Assembly (NCBI RefSeq): GCF_000340215.1
Contig: NW_006921535.1
Coordinates: 6,175,414 to 6,239,413, forward strand
From: Pseudocercospora fijiensis CIRAD86
Taxonomy: Eukaryota > Ascomycota > Dothideomycetes > Mycosphaerellales > Mycosphaerellaceae
Reading direction: 5' to 3'
DNA length: 64,000 nucleotides
Below, in pieces: positions 42,370-53,395 of the stretch (the first letter of the stretch is position 1; every line of letters begins with the position of its first letter). The notes beneath the pieces were generated by a model. That model ran no database searches. It saw only the letters and a program-made list of their open reading frames with translations, and had not been told where the DNA came from. A program made the position numbers and the translations under genes.

Positions 42370-43270
42370 GGTATCTACTACTATCTAATCGAGATTATAA
42401 CGTACTAATAGAATACAGGTTTTCGATACCCTAGAGTTGCTCTAGATAATCCTAGAAGAGGTGTATACCACTACTTAGCACAATGTCGTTATCGTAAAGG
42501 CGTCGATACTATTTACTACCTACTAAAAGACACTCCCAATTGCGGCTCTAGTGAACAAGGCCTAGTATACTGCCGCTATAGACGCATTCTATACGACGAC
42601 TAAGGTTGTTGCTAAAGCGCCGGCGGGCATGCCCCCTCTAGCAAATAGTAAGTCCCTTGTATTAAAAGACTATAAGTAGTAAGAGGAATAACATTCTCTA
42701 GCTTTCTCCGGACTATAGACGCGCATCGTGCAATCATTTAGTATAGAAACATCGAGAATTCAACACCTAGAGATTCATATAAAAATCGTAACAATAGCGC
42801 TAGGTAGCTAGCTTTTTATAAACTACCGCATCGACCGCTCCCGTCTAAGTGCCTAATACCTGCAGCCTATTCTTAACGGTGCGTGCAAGATTAAGATAGT
42901 CTTTATTAGCGACGTATTAGACGTTAGTAGGGACATTATACTGTCTAATAGTGTATAGACTTACGCGGTTAAGGTGTAGCGTAGACATCGTATTCTCGTA
43001 GAAGAAGGCTCCCTTAAGCTAGATAAGATCGTAGCGGGCAGAGAAGGGTTAGCTAGATTTCGCTACGGTGCTACGTTCGCTTTCTAATAGGTCTATAGAT
43101 ACTAGATACTAAGAAATATATAGCGCTTAAGAGGGCGTATTACATAGATAGCAAAATGCGTATATGCAATAAAGCTGTATTTCGTCGTTTAAGAAATGCA
43201 AACCCCAATTTCTTATATAAGGTTCTCGGCCTCCGCAACGCTACGCAGTTAGATCCGGGGGGATTAAAGC
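42370..43270 (+). pseudogene. RIPped gene, ~300-residue unknown protein
   Basis: Plus frame reads LEEVYTTT, NVVIVKASILFTTY, KTLPIAALVNKA, YTAAIDAFYTTTKVVAKAPA and GMPPLANSKSLVLKDYK, then TRIVQSFSIETSRIQHLEIH, KIVFISDVLDVSRDIILSNS and HRILVEEGSLKLDKIVAGRE. One frame over about 900 bp with RIP stops only. The end is unclear. No catalytic motif recognised. Confidence 0.45.
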
Positions 43271-44800
43271 ATCGTCTATTAATATAATAATAGGATGTCG
43301 ACGACGAGATATATCTATATCCCACTTTACGTAGATTAAGCGATTCTACGAGCTCTACCGCCTATCCTTAATCGAGGATTAAAGCAAAGCGTAGGATATA
43401 GACGGGTAAAAAGTGCTTCTACCTTTATATAAGCGGACGACATCCGAAGCATTTATCGAGTTTGCCCTCGAGTGTAATATTAATATAATGTTCTATATAC
43501 GTAGGCGATATATAACTTTCCTATAGAAGCGCCTCTAGTATTCGCGATCCTGTTATATTCTAACAATCGAATAGTGCTCTTTACGATTTGTCTACTTATT
43601 AGCATATTAGCAACCGGAGACCCTTAGACCTGTATTATTTCGATAGTTGAGTTGTATCGCTTATAGACTTATTCCCGAAAGATTACTATAAAACGTTGCT
43701 AAATGCATTAGCGGACTACTTTTACTCTATTATTAGAGCGACCCCCGCTTCTCGATATTAGTATATATAGTTGTATGTATAGTATAGTCGCTATGTTCCA
43801 CTTTTAGCGCTCTAATGCCTTTTATTATATATAGACCTAAGGGTGTTCGAAGAGTGCCAATGTCTAGCGTATCTGTTTAGTGCTAACCCTATCCCCGTGC
43901 CCTTTATAATCTATCCCTCTTACAGTATACGAACCGCGCTAATAAGGGCCTCGAGGGCATCTATAATAACGAGCCCTATAGTTGTAGAAGCGGCGGTACC
44001 GGCGTTCGATTACAGGATGCGAATAGCGCGTATTATAAAGAGTTTCTAGATTAGTACGTTAAGCTAGTCTGCCTACCCGAAGTTAGTCGCTAGCGCAAAT
44101 GTAATAGGAGAAGCAGATTACTAACTATTATAAACTAGAGAGGCAAATTAGATAACGACGCCGACTACTTGTTCCTTAAGCGATTCGACACCTGCGAATA
44201 ATGTTAACTATTGCATTCTAGAAAACGTAAAACATCTGACCGCTAATAACGAAATAGGGCGTTAGAGGCATCTAGATTTCTACTAAAAGGTCTATAGCCT
44301 CTACGGTCGCTCGGATGTTGTAATTATAACGGAGAAACTGTTCGAGGCGATACTGCGCCGTAATAGTCTTAGTAGCGAATACTAGGGACTCTATAACCTA
44401 CGCGAGTTAGTATATTGTCTAGAAGGGTGCGGAATGGTCTAACCTCTAGGGCGAGCAAGAAGGTGTTAGAGTGAAAGAGGGTAGATAAGCAGTAGAAACT
44501 TCTAGACGGCTAATTGTAGGTAATCGGCCGTTTAGCGCACGTACTATTCTTAGCAAGACTACCGAAGCTTAATTAAGCAGTTACTTAACAAGCGGAAGTT
44601 ACTTCTAGAGCATTATACGTCGCTTGCTAACTATCGCGTATTAGTATAAGAGAAACTACTACCCGAGTCGCTACTACCTCGTTCTATAAGCGCACTCGCG
44701 ATTAACGCGTACTAAAGAGTAACGCCGATTTCAAAGAAACTGCCGCTATTACTCGCTATAGCGGAAGACTTGCCTAGTAAGCTTGCAGCTTCGATAGGGT
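43271..44800 (+). pseudogene. RIPped region, likely coding, not resolved
   Basis: Scattered plus-strand pieces look protein-like, but I could not join them into one frame. The open frame at 43843-44049 is moderately protein-like yet has no support from codon use. No family recognised. Confidence 0.25.
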
Positions 44801-45170
44801 AGTAGTAACATCGTTTTCGGTCTAGTAATAGGCACTAACAAATTGCAGGATCTTAAGGCGCTAAATATAGATCGCTCTAATATCGAAGCGATAGTAGAGA
44901 GCTAGCGCATTAACTAGGAAAATATAACGAATCGCGCTCGAGAGATGTTACGCGTTAAGGTAGCCGTTACCTTAATCTATATGTTTCTGCTTTTCGAATA
45001 CGGATATAAGTATATAATTCTTATCGCTTTAGGTATAGGGATGTCTATCGCGCTCCTAGAGTTACTCGTATACGCGTTCTTAGCTATTAGGATAGCAATA
45101 TACTTCCTTAGCGAGCGGTTAGCGCGCTACTAGTACGATGTATATCATTATACCGAGAAGGCTTAATAGC
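44800..45170 (+). pseudogene. C-terminal part of a RIPped membrane protein
   Basis: Plus frame reads VIGTNKLQDLKALNIDRSNI, EAIVES, then (from 44945) REMLRVKVAVTLIYMFLLFE, YGYKYIILIALGIGMSIALL, ELLVYAFLAIRIAIYFLSER and ends YHYTEKA with TAA near 45164. A helical segment is followed by two or three transmembrane helices. No family recognised. Confidence 0.45.
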
Positions 45171-45289
45171 ACGCCCTTCAACTCTGCTATAGCAGGCTAT
45201 AATCTCTCTATAAGTATACGAGAGCACTTGTTTAGGCACTAGTTGTAATTGAAATAGTAGATAAAATTGCTCGAGGCATCTCGTATTAG

Positions 45290-45800
45290 GGAATTTTCAG
45301 TAGAACCCTATAAGAATACCGCGAACCAAACTAGAAATTCCTATCGCTAATATAACGATAGTAACTCCCTCTTTATAGCCGTATAGAATGACTAGGACTA
45401 ATACTTCCTATTAAAGGGTATAATTACGAATGCCGGCGTCTGTATCTAGAATCTTATACTCGCTATCTTCCTAGTATACTAGACTTTCCGCTTAAATGCT
45501 TTCAATCGCAAGGTCGTCGGTATATAGATACTCCTCGTAATAGTCTTTATCGTTGACTTTATCTATATTACATTGATACCTCGAAACTTAGTTATCGGCG
45601 ATTAGAAGCTAGTAGAGACGTACTTTTCCCCGAACTTATATCTCTATATACGAATTACGTTACAATTCCGAAGCTCTCGCTCTATCGGTCTATAGATAAC
45701 GATGTCGCTAGTCACTAAGGCTACGATTCGGATACCTACTAAAGCTACGAAGCCCGCAAGCACTAGTCTCTTTAACTCTTATCTAAAGTACGAGTAATAG
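45290..45800 (+). pseudogene. RIPped membrane protein, unknown
   Basis: Plus frame reads FLLKGIITNAGVCI, NLILAIFLVY, RLNAFNRKVVGI, ILLVIVFIVDFIYITLIPRN and then YFSPNLYLYIRITLQFRSSR. Two clear transmembrane segments. One frame, RIP stops only. It resembles the other membrane genes of the window in style but I cannot show homology. Confidence 0.45.
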
Positions 45801-46555
45801 AAAGATGAATAGCAAATAGGGGCCAATCGACGCAATTAAAGGAGCAAAGTAAGCGCGGACGTTATAGCAAGCAGTGCGAAGACGACTAGTCGTTGTCTAT
45901 ATAGGACGAGATTTTAATATAGAGAAGTCTTAACACTAAGTCTAATAAGGAATAGCATACGTATTGGGGGAAAAAAGAAATCAAACCTACTGATTATTAT
46001 ACTACAAGCCTAACAAAGGAGCGGGGAATACTAGTCGTTGTTGTACATAGCCGTTATACTTCCTATTCAATGTCTTACGGCTAAGTTTGATTTTAGGAAG
46101 CGTTAAGAAGTCTATTGCGCCCGAGAAGTAGAGCAACTTCGTAATAGAGAGTCAACTTACTTAAAAAGAAACTAGGAGCGTTTGTTATTTCTACGTAAGC
46201 GGAAGGAGATAATAGGTTATACCTACATCGGCCTAGAGTGTAGTTTCGTATTAAGGGTTGTCCTATTACATTAGGATGTTACTCCCCGTGCTCTTTCTAG
46301 TTTAAGGAATATCTGTCCCTACCTAAAAGAACGTATATAACGCCGCTCGTCTATCTTATAGCGTCGTTAGATAATTACGGAACATAAATGAACCTATAAT
46401 AGAGGCACTCCCGCTAGCGAAATCGTACGTTTGATTAATATTTCCTAGCCGCTATACCTCGCGAGCCTAGTTAAAGAGTCTTCTCTTCGGTCTGCCCGGT
46501 TACCGTAAACCTAGACGTTATACTACGCACTATATACGAGACTAATACTATACCT
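45801..46555. other. No recognisable gene
   Basis: RIPped sequence. Short protein-like pieces on both strands could not be joined. A GGGGGAAAAAAG tract lies at about 45965. Confidence 0.3.
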
Positions 46556-46559
46556 ATTA

Positions 46560-47035
46560 GGCCCGCTTAGACTTCTAAACAAGCTAGGAAGGACTTTAAG
46601 AATCGCACTAGACTCCCTCTAGCATCTGATCGTAATATACGGCTATAATAAAACAACATTCTTTTCGAACGGCTAGTTCCGAGGAAGAGAGTAGAGAAGT
46701 CTAACGAGGACATATTAGCGAGAGAGAAAAGACAGAAATAGGAGCGGCAAGAAAGGGAGTCCGAGATACGGAAATTGAATAACGGCTAGTTTCGCCTAGA
46801 CCCTAAGTCTTATATACGCACAAACTAGAGAGTACTAGATGCTTTTACTGTCTAGAAAAGGCAGACAATAAGCATTTTAGCCGAGTATAATCCTCGCCCG
46901 CCCTCTTACACTCCTAAGATAGCTACTACCGACAAAAACCCTAAGGTAACGTGCGATCCGGCCCCGGCGATTGATACTATAGTAGAGCTAGAAGACTTCC
47001 CCGATAATGCACTCGCATTGTTGAGTGATATATAA
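46560..47035 (+). pseudogene. RIPped charged helical protein, C-terminal part
   Basis: Plus frame reads SFRTASSEEERREKSNEDIL, AREKRQKQERQERESEIRKL, FRLDPKSYIRTN, ILAEYNPRPPSYTPKIATTD and an acidic end (TIVELEDFPDNALALLSDI) with TAA near 47033. A coiled coil is followed by a Pro-rich, acidic tail. No family recognised. Confidence 0.45.
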
Positions 47036-47249
47036 GGTAGCTACGAAGGGAGAGGAGCTTTAGTATGCTTAGGTAGCCCTAAACTAGCCTTAGACCGAAT
47101 TTTCTATTAAGTATAATACGTTAGAGAAGAGAGACACAATTTCATCTTATAGTTAGTATTGGACCTTCTACGTCCTCGGATAAGGATATAGCGCGTTATA
47201 ATGTTTAGGGCAGACAGTAGTTAGCGAGAAAGGTTATAGAGTAGAAAAC

Positions 47250-47275
47250 AGATATATATATATATATATATTGAT
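47250..47275. repeat. (AT)n microsatellite
   Basis: GATATATATATATATATATA repeat about 22 bp long in a gene-free stretch (47040-47650) in which I see no other feature. Confidence 0.85.
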
Positions 47276-47652
47276 ATACGGACGAGGTCCTAATTGTAAA
47301 AGTTACATATTATAGTATAATTGAACTTGAGGCACTAATAGTCCCCGACGAGAGAGCTGGAAGTCGAGTAGTATAGGACAAAAGGAAAATGATCTTCTAG
47401 GCCCTACAATAGCTAACGCCGCTATTCTTGATTTTATCCTTAATACGTACAATTAGCTACCTATAATGCTAGATTCAATGCCTTCGTATAGACATTATAG
47501 CTACGATCCTATGTGTCCGTTTCCTAAATACTTTCCTTAGCGCTCGTCCCGCTCTTATAAATACTTCTAACGCTCTTGCGACTACCGCTAATATAGGTAA
47601 AGGAAATTGAAGATGCCTTTATCTTTCTAACTCGAATTCTACGAGGGCTAGC

Positions 47653-47656
47653 CCTT

Positions 47657-47694
<38 letters not shown>

Positions 47695-47700
47695 TTTTTA
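47653..47700. repeat. T-rich homopolymer tract
   Basis: About 45 bp almost entirely T with a few C. Possibly a retroposon poly(A) tail on the minus strand, but no element next to it is recognised. Confidence 0.85.
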
Positions 47701-48010
47701 GCAGCAAAAGCTCTAGCGGGTTACCTTATTAGTCCTTATAAAACGGGAGGATGCCGGATTTCCTTAAGAGGGCGTTTAAACTGGCGTTCGATGCGCCTGT
47801 CTATAATAGCATTTTCTGTTTATGTAACTGTAATAGACTCGTTGTTTTCCTCTCTATCCCCTCTCGGAACGTATAGTACCTCTAATCTCGGCAACTCTTA
47901 TAGTATCTATAACTTGAAATCGGGCTAAAGCAACGGCAGCATCGTCGTACGCTTTTTTGGATGTAATGCCTATTAGATCTTCCTGTCTAGCGGTTTCGCT
48001 AGCTTTATAC

Positions 48011-48550
48011 TTAAAACAACTTTAAAGCTATATATCCTACTAACGAGAAAGCAAGGAGAAACCTAATAAAGTGCAGAAGTATTGCTATACTGCTATTACC
48101 TCCGCCGTGTTCCTCTACTATAACCTCTTTTCCTCCTATAGCCTCTACTGCCTTATTTAGAACGTTCTCTACGTAGGCGATCTTGTTGTTTTTTCCTACG
48201 ACTAAGTTATACATTCTTAATACGAGTTCGCTCTCTATATCCTAAGCGATTTCTCCTAATATCGTGCCGTCTTCGAGTCTCTTCTTGAACTACTCTAGGC
48301 TACCTTCGTCTTCCGGCAAGTTGTTTAATACGGTATTGTTAATCTAGTCTAATATTAGCAACGTTATTCTCTTCTTAGTTAGGCTTGCCTATATTACCTT
48401 GTCCGCTAATACCGCACTTATACCCTTCTTAAAAATAGCATCGACCTCGCTACTTTCTTGAATCTTAGATCGTAATATCGCCTCTAACTCGTGTCGCGTC
48501 TAGCCGTAGAGCGCCTTCGCTTAGTTTTGAATATGCAATTTGTAGGACAT
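48011..48550 (-). pseudogene. RIPped tail-anchored protein gene, 179 residues
   Basis: Minus-strand ATG at 48550 (MSYKLHIQN), 180 codons to TAA at 48011, no indel and about eight RIP-type stops. Helical segments: RHELEAILRSKI, SSEVDAIFKKGISAVLADKV, NNTVLNNLPEDEGSLE, LEDGTILGEIA. The C-terminal third is open: KIAYVENVLNKAVEAIGGKE, then a Gly-rich hinge and one hydrophobic helix (AILLHFIRFLLAFSLVGYIA) ending KLF. A single C-terminal membrane anchor suggests an organelle or ER surface location. Family not recognised. Confidence 0.6.
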
Positions 48551-48889
48551 ACTACCGAGGTCTATTAGCCGATAATAATAGATAGTAGTAGTATTAGGTA
48601 TATATACCTAAATGCTTTCTAGTTCGTCTAAAAGGGACAGATGTTATAGTAGAGGTAAAGATATCTAAGCCTCGCGATGTTGATATAGAAGTAGAAGTAA
48701 AAGTGAGAGTTTAAGCTATTATTAAATTATGCAATTGTTTACGGAGCTACGTTATATCTTAGCACGAACGACAATAACCAATTATGTTATTTTAGTCGCC
48801 TACGCTCTCGCATGTGACTATAATCCTTGTATAGACTCGTTATTAACGTATATTCTTAGAGCGACGAGCGTGTATATAGGTAAGTATGC

Positions 48890-48985
48890 GGGCGAGTATA
48901 GGGGCGGGCGAGTGTGCGTGCGCGTGCGCGTATACATATGCGTACGCGTGTGCGTGCGTGTAGGCGTAGGCGTAGGCGTGCAGTG
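48890..48985. repeat. GT/GC purine-pyrimidine repeat
   Basis: GCGTGCGCGTGCGCGTATAC, then alternating GTGCGT and GTAGGC units. It keeps an 'open' frame (48729-49007) only because of its composition; I do not regard that as a gene. Confidence 0.8.
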
Positions 48986-49019
48986 TAGTGCCTATAGAAG
49001 TAGGTAGTACGAGAGTTGT

Positions 49020-50090
49020 CGATACCGAATAGCTACGTATAGTGCGATGTAACGAGTATAGAATAGGTAGGTAGTATAAGGATTTTCGCCCAATTTCTGC
49101 TAAGACACTAACCGACTTTACCTCCTACGGACTATCCGCTCCTCTAGAGACAGACTACTAGATATTTAACTCTTCTACCCGATAATATAAATCGATATTT
49201 TGTATAGCATCGATGCGTACTCGGAACCTAAACCACAATTGCGCGCGATGAAGTCGAACTAACCTCGGACATGTTATACTGCTTTTCTAAGTATATTCTA
49301 CTAAATTACAAACGGCCTACGTCTGTATATTCTAGCCCGATTATAATCGATTTTACTATAACTAGGTTATTCTACTTCGCTGCCAAAATGTACGATCTAT
49401 AGCGTATTCCTCTTATACTTGCACTATATATAGGATCCACTCCGTTTGATTCTAAGCCGACTACCGCTTGCTCCTTATAGAGGCCCCTTTTGTACGTCTA
49501 GTAAGAAAAAAGGCACGTTATGCAATATTCTTTCTTACTTAATCTAAGAGGACTATTTAACTTCTTCTAATCGCATCCTTTGTCTAGAATAGAACGAGAA
49601 CTTTTATCTACTACCTTAAGAGTCTTACCGAAACATATTCTTATCCTTTATACTAGATAGGCAAGTGTATGCTACGAGTATACTACAAGTCTTAGCCACT
49701 TCGGCTAGTAGCTGTCGTATACGCGGACTGTTCTTATCGTCGACTACGCTGTTATCTAAAGGCCCTTTAGCTCTATTAGGCTAATAGCGCTTCTAAACGA
49801 GGATAATAGACAAAGGCGTCGCAACCTGTACCCCTAAAAGTCCTACGACGCATCGACCGTCTAAAGATTTAGTTGTCTTAATCGCATTTATCCGATAGCT
49901 ATAGTTAACATAAGCTTTTCTTAGGTAAGATAGTTTGCCGCGATATATATAGCCCCTAGGAAGCATAGTTTGATTAGTGCTCCGAAGCTAATGTATGCTT
50001 TTATTAGATAATATACGACACTTAGTATAATAATCTGAATTTGTAGAGCTTCTAACAAATTCTATATAATCCCCTTAGTTCTATCGGCCT
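49020..50090 (-). pseudogene. RIPped region with a possible minus-strand gene
   Basis: About 49580-49330 on the minus strand reads LNSPLRLSKKEYCITCLFFL, then SGSRLRIKRSGSY and NTLWIVHFGSE, with CxxC-like spacing. Nothing else can be followed. Identity unknown. Confidence 0.25.
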
Positions 50091-50091
50091 A

Positions 50092-50229
50092 TCCTCGCCT
50101 AGATTCCTTCTCTTTCCTCTCCGCACTCTCTTAGACTCTCTCTCTCTCTCTCCTAATATATCCTCGCCTAGATTCCTTCTCTTTCTTTTCCGCACTCTCT
50201 TAGACTCTCTCTCTCTCTCCTAATAGATA
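50092..50229. repeat. 69-bp direct duplication with (CT)n
   Basis: TCCTCGCCTAGATTCCTTCT starts both copies (50092, 50161), followed by TCTTTCCTCTCCGCACTCTC and a (CT)8-9 run. They differ by a few bases and by CT-run length. Confidence 0.9.
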
Positions 50230-50690
50230 TACTTATAGCTAGAATTACGGTTGTTTAGTTTGCATCCTACTTATATTCGCCTACTAATACTAGTCTTAAA
50301 CTACTCTACCGCGATAATAGCCGTAATAGCTATAACAGCCCTTAATCGCTCGCCGCCTATTATAAGAACTTATCCTATCCTAGGCTCTCGTCGCGATATA
50401 TATCGCCTAAGTCTCCTACCCGATCCTATCGCCTTAGACCGCGACTCGGCCTACTCTTAGCGCTCTAGACCGACCTATAACTCGTCGCAATCTAATCTAC
50501 TAGCATTGTAGACTATAAGAGCAGAATACGCCTAATTCGCTATTAGCACTAATATTAGCACTAGTTGAGGCCTAGCTATAAAAGACACACTATTATCTTA
50601 TATCTTCGGCCGACTATGCTATACTACTAGTACTCGACGAGCCCTTATACCCGATGATTTCATTTTAACTGAAATCCGTAACGAATCGCG
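50230..50690 (+). other. Open frame of doubtful reality, no clear gene
   Basis: A 69-codon plus frame (50251-50460) reads LLILVLNYSTAIIAVIAITA, one hydrophobic segment, and is free of stops. It may be the end of a RIPped membrane gene. Alternatively the low stop density follows from the local C-rich composition. Confidence 0.25.
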
Positions 50691-50799
50691 AGGTGTATTA
50701 AGGAGACCTATATATATACACGTCGCCTTAGCCCTAGCTATCCGTATCTACGTCTTAGTCCGACGACGACAAACGGCGTTATATCTAACATCTAGTAGC

Positions 50800-51620
50800 G
50801 GGTCCTCTCGATTCGTCGTTCGTCTTTACTACGGTATGCTATACGGTAAGCTCTCGATAGCCCGTACTCGCCTTTATATCTAGCCGCCTAGGAAATCACG
50901 TATAGCGAGCCTTATAGCCTATATAAACTATTCTAGCGTTCGCTTATAGATGGCCTACCGCAAATTATACGATTCACGACCCTATTGTCGTAATGCCGTA
51001 TATACCGTAGTATGCTATACGGTAAGCTCTCGATAGCCCGTACTCGCCTTTATATCTAGCCGCCTAGGAAATTACGTATAGCGAGCCTCGTAGCCTATGC
51101 AAACTATTCTAGCGTTCGCCTATAGATAGCCTACTGCAAATTATATGATTCACGACCCTATTGTCGTAATGCCGTACATGCCGTAGTGCGCTATACGGTA
51201 AGCTCTCGATAGCCCGTACTCGCCCTTATATCCGGCCGCCTAGGAAATTACGTATAGCGAGCCTCGTAGCCTATGCAAACTATTCTAGCGTTCGCCTGTA
51301 GATAGCCTACTACAAATCACATAATTTACGACCCTATTGTCGTAATGCCGTATATGCCGTAGTGCGCTATACGGTAAGCTCTCGATAGCCCGTACTCGCC
51401 CTTATATCCGGCCGCCTAGGAAATCATACATAGCGAGCCTATAGCCTATGTATATTCTCTTAGTCCTCGCTTATAGATAGCCTATTGCAGATCACACAAT
51501 TCGGGACCCGCCTCTAATATATGCCGTAGTACGCTATACGGTAAGCTCTCTATAGCCCGTACCTAGGCTTAACTAGGAAATCCTAAATAGCGAACGTAAT
51601 AGTAGCCTATGCAGAGTCTT
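50800..51620. repeat. 176-bp tandem repeat, ~4.5 copies
   Basis: CTATACGGTAAGCTCTCGAT recurs at 50839, 51015, 51191 and 51367 (exact 176-bp steps) and, with one change, at 51534. Each unit also contains CCGCCTAGGAAATYACGTAT and TATTCTAGCGTTCGCCTATA. Copies differ mostly by C/T and A/G, as RIP predicts. The length is near that of a nucleosome repeat or a satellite unit. Confidence 0.95.
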
Positions 51621-52330
51621 ACAGTCTTTGCTTGCTAGCCGCTCCTCGGACATCCTATAGTATGCCTATACCCTTCTACCTAGATCTCGACTTAGGCTAC
51701 GATCCTAAGAGCGCGGTCTTATTACTTACTAAGCGACCGTTTTAGTTTATCTAGCAGTCGTCGTATAGGAAGCCCTAAGGCCTATGCACTATCCTAACGC
51801 ACTTCCTATTCCTTCGAGTATATAACTAGCGATATTGCCCGCCGACGGCCCTACGCCTAGATCCGGGATACCGCTATAACTAGGCTGTCTTAATATTTAG
51901 CTATACTAATCCTCGGATTTTAGACTCTATATAAATCAATATATAGTATAGTAAGCCTTAAGGCCTATGCACTAGCTATTGACTACCTCCTCTCTTCGCC
52001 GTACCGTAATCCGTAGTCTTGTATCCCGACCCTAGCCTATAGTTATCCTATAATGTGTCCTCGTAATAGTATCCTAGAGCTCGAACTAATAGAATTGGAT
52101 TTTATCGCTATCGCTAGCGTTCTAACCTACGCTATCCGTTACTATATATATTATCCTCTATTATATATCCTAGTATTATTAGACCTTTTACTTGCCCTAC
52201 TCCTCGTAATATTAGCAATTCTTAACTACTTCCGCGTCGATATCGAACTTGTCTATTCGCGGTATCGTAGCTATCCTCGGACCTCTCCCGTAACCCTTTC
52301 TCGTCCTCGCCTTAGTTACTATGCCTAGCT
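51621..52330 (+). pseudogene. Membrane-protein frame after the 176-bp array
   Basis: The 91-codon open frame 52053-52328 reads IAIASVLTYAIRYYIYYPLL, YILVLLDLLLALLLVILAIL, NYFRVDIELVYSRYRSYPRT: two adjacent transmembrane helices and a basic tail running into the next minisatellite. Copies of GCCTATGCACTA at about 51785 and 51968 echo the 176-bp unit. Start and identity unknown. Confidence 0.35.
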
Positions 52331-52780
52331 ACGCCTACTACGCCTAGCTACGCCTAGCTACGCCTACTACGCCTAGCTACGCCTACTACGCCTAGCTACG
52401 CCTAGCTACGCCTAGCTACGCCTAGCTACGCCTACTACGCCTAGCTACGCCTACCTACGCCTACCTATGCCTACTACGCCTACCTATGCCTACTACGCCT
52501 AGCTACGCCTACTACGCCTAGCTACGCCTAGCTACGCCTAGCTACGCCTAGCTACGCCTACTACGCCTACTACGCCTAGCTACGCCTACTACGCCTAGCT
52601 ACGCCTAGCTACGCCTACTACGCCTAGCTACGCCTAGCTATGCCTAGCTACGCCTACTACGCCTACTACGCCTAGCTACGCCTAGCTACGCCTAGCTACG
52701 CCTACTACGCCTACTACGCCTACCTACGCCTACTACGCCTAGCTACGCCTACTACGCCTAGCTACGCCTACCTCGCCTTA
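52322..52780. repeat. 9/10-bp minisatellite (TACGCCTAGC / TACGCCTAC)
   Basis: About 47 units mixing 10-bp CTACGCCTAG and 9-bp CTACGCCTA steps. Lacks CpA, so it is RIP-stable. Perhaps grown by slippage from RIPped sequence. Confidence 0.95.
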
Positions 52781-53395
52781 GTTACGTAATAGAATCGTAG
52801 CATTATTAAACAGCGGGACTATTCCTTATAAAAAAAAAACTGTAGCTTACCTTATTTCTCGCTTATATAGCATAGTAGATATGCCTTACGTCTTACAGTG
52901 CAGATAGTAACTATACATGCATATAGAGATAGCATCTATCCCGCCGTTCGTCCTATATTCGCTTACTATAGCCTACCCTAATGCAGCTCGTTTTACTAGG
53001 TTACTACATTAATTACATTACTACCTCTTACCGCCTCCTATCCTACCTAGTAGTAGCGTAGCGGCATTTAGTAAATTTAATCTTATAGCAAATCTCCTAT
53101 CGGTTAGCTATACCGCACCTTCGTGATTCTTATTGTACTACTTATACTATATACTAGACTGTAGTATTATCTTAGGCGACCTACAACTTCCCCTTTATTA
53201 TACGCTCCTAGTCTAGCTTTATTCCTACTCTGCTAATATATTTAACTAGAGCTGCTATTTCTAGGTACGCCTATTCGCGTCGCTTCGCTAATTGCTACCT
53301 ACTAGGGTTTACCTATATATCCTAAATGTCGTAGGCGCCTACTATAAATTAGTATTGCATAGCTCGGCTAGTTGCTACGTTTAGTCGGCTCGGGG
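52781..53395. other. No recognisable gene
   Basis: RIPped sequence with an A9 run (52831). I could follow no frame. It may hold the 3' end of the helicase gene. Confidence 0.35.

Noticed and set aside
48729..49007. 92-codon open frame
   Set aside because: Its last third is a GT/GC repeat and the rest has no protein-like pattern. No homologous neighbour frame.
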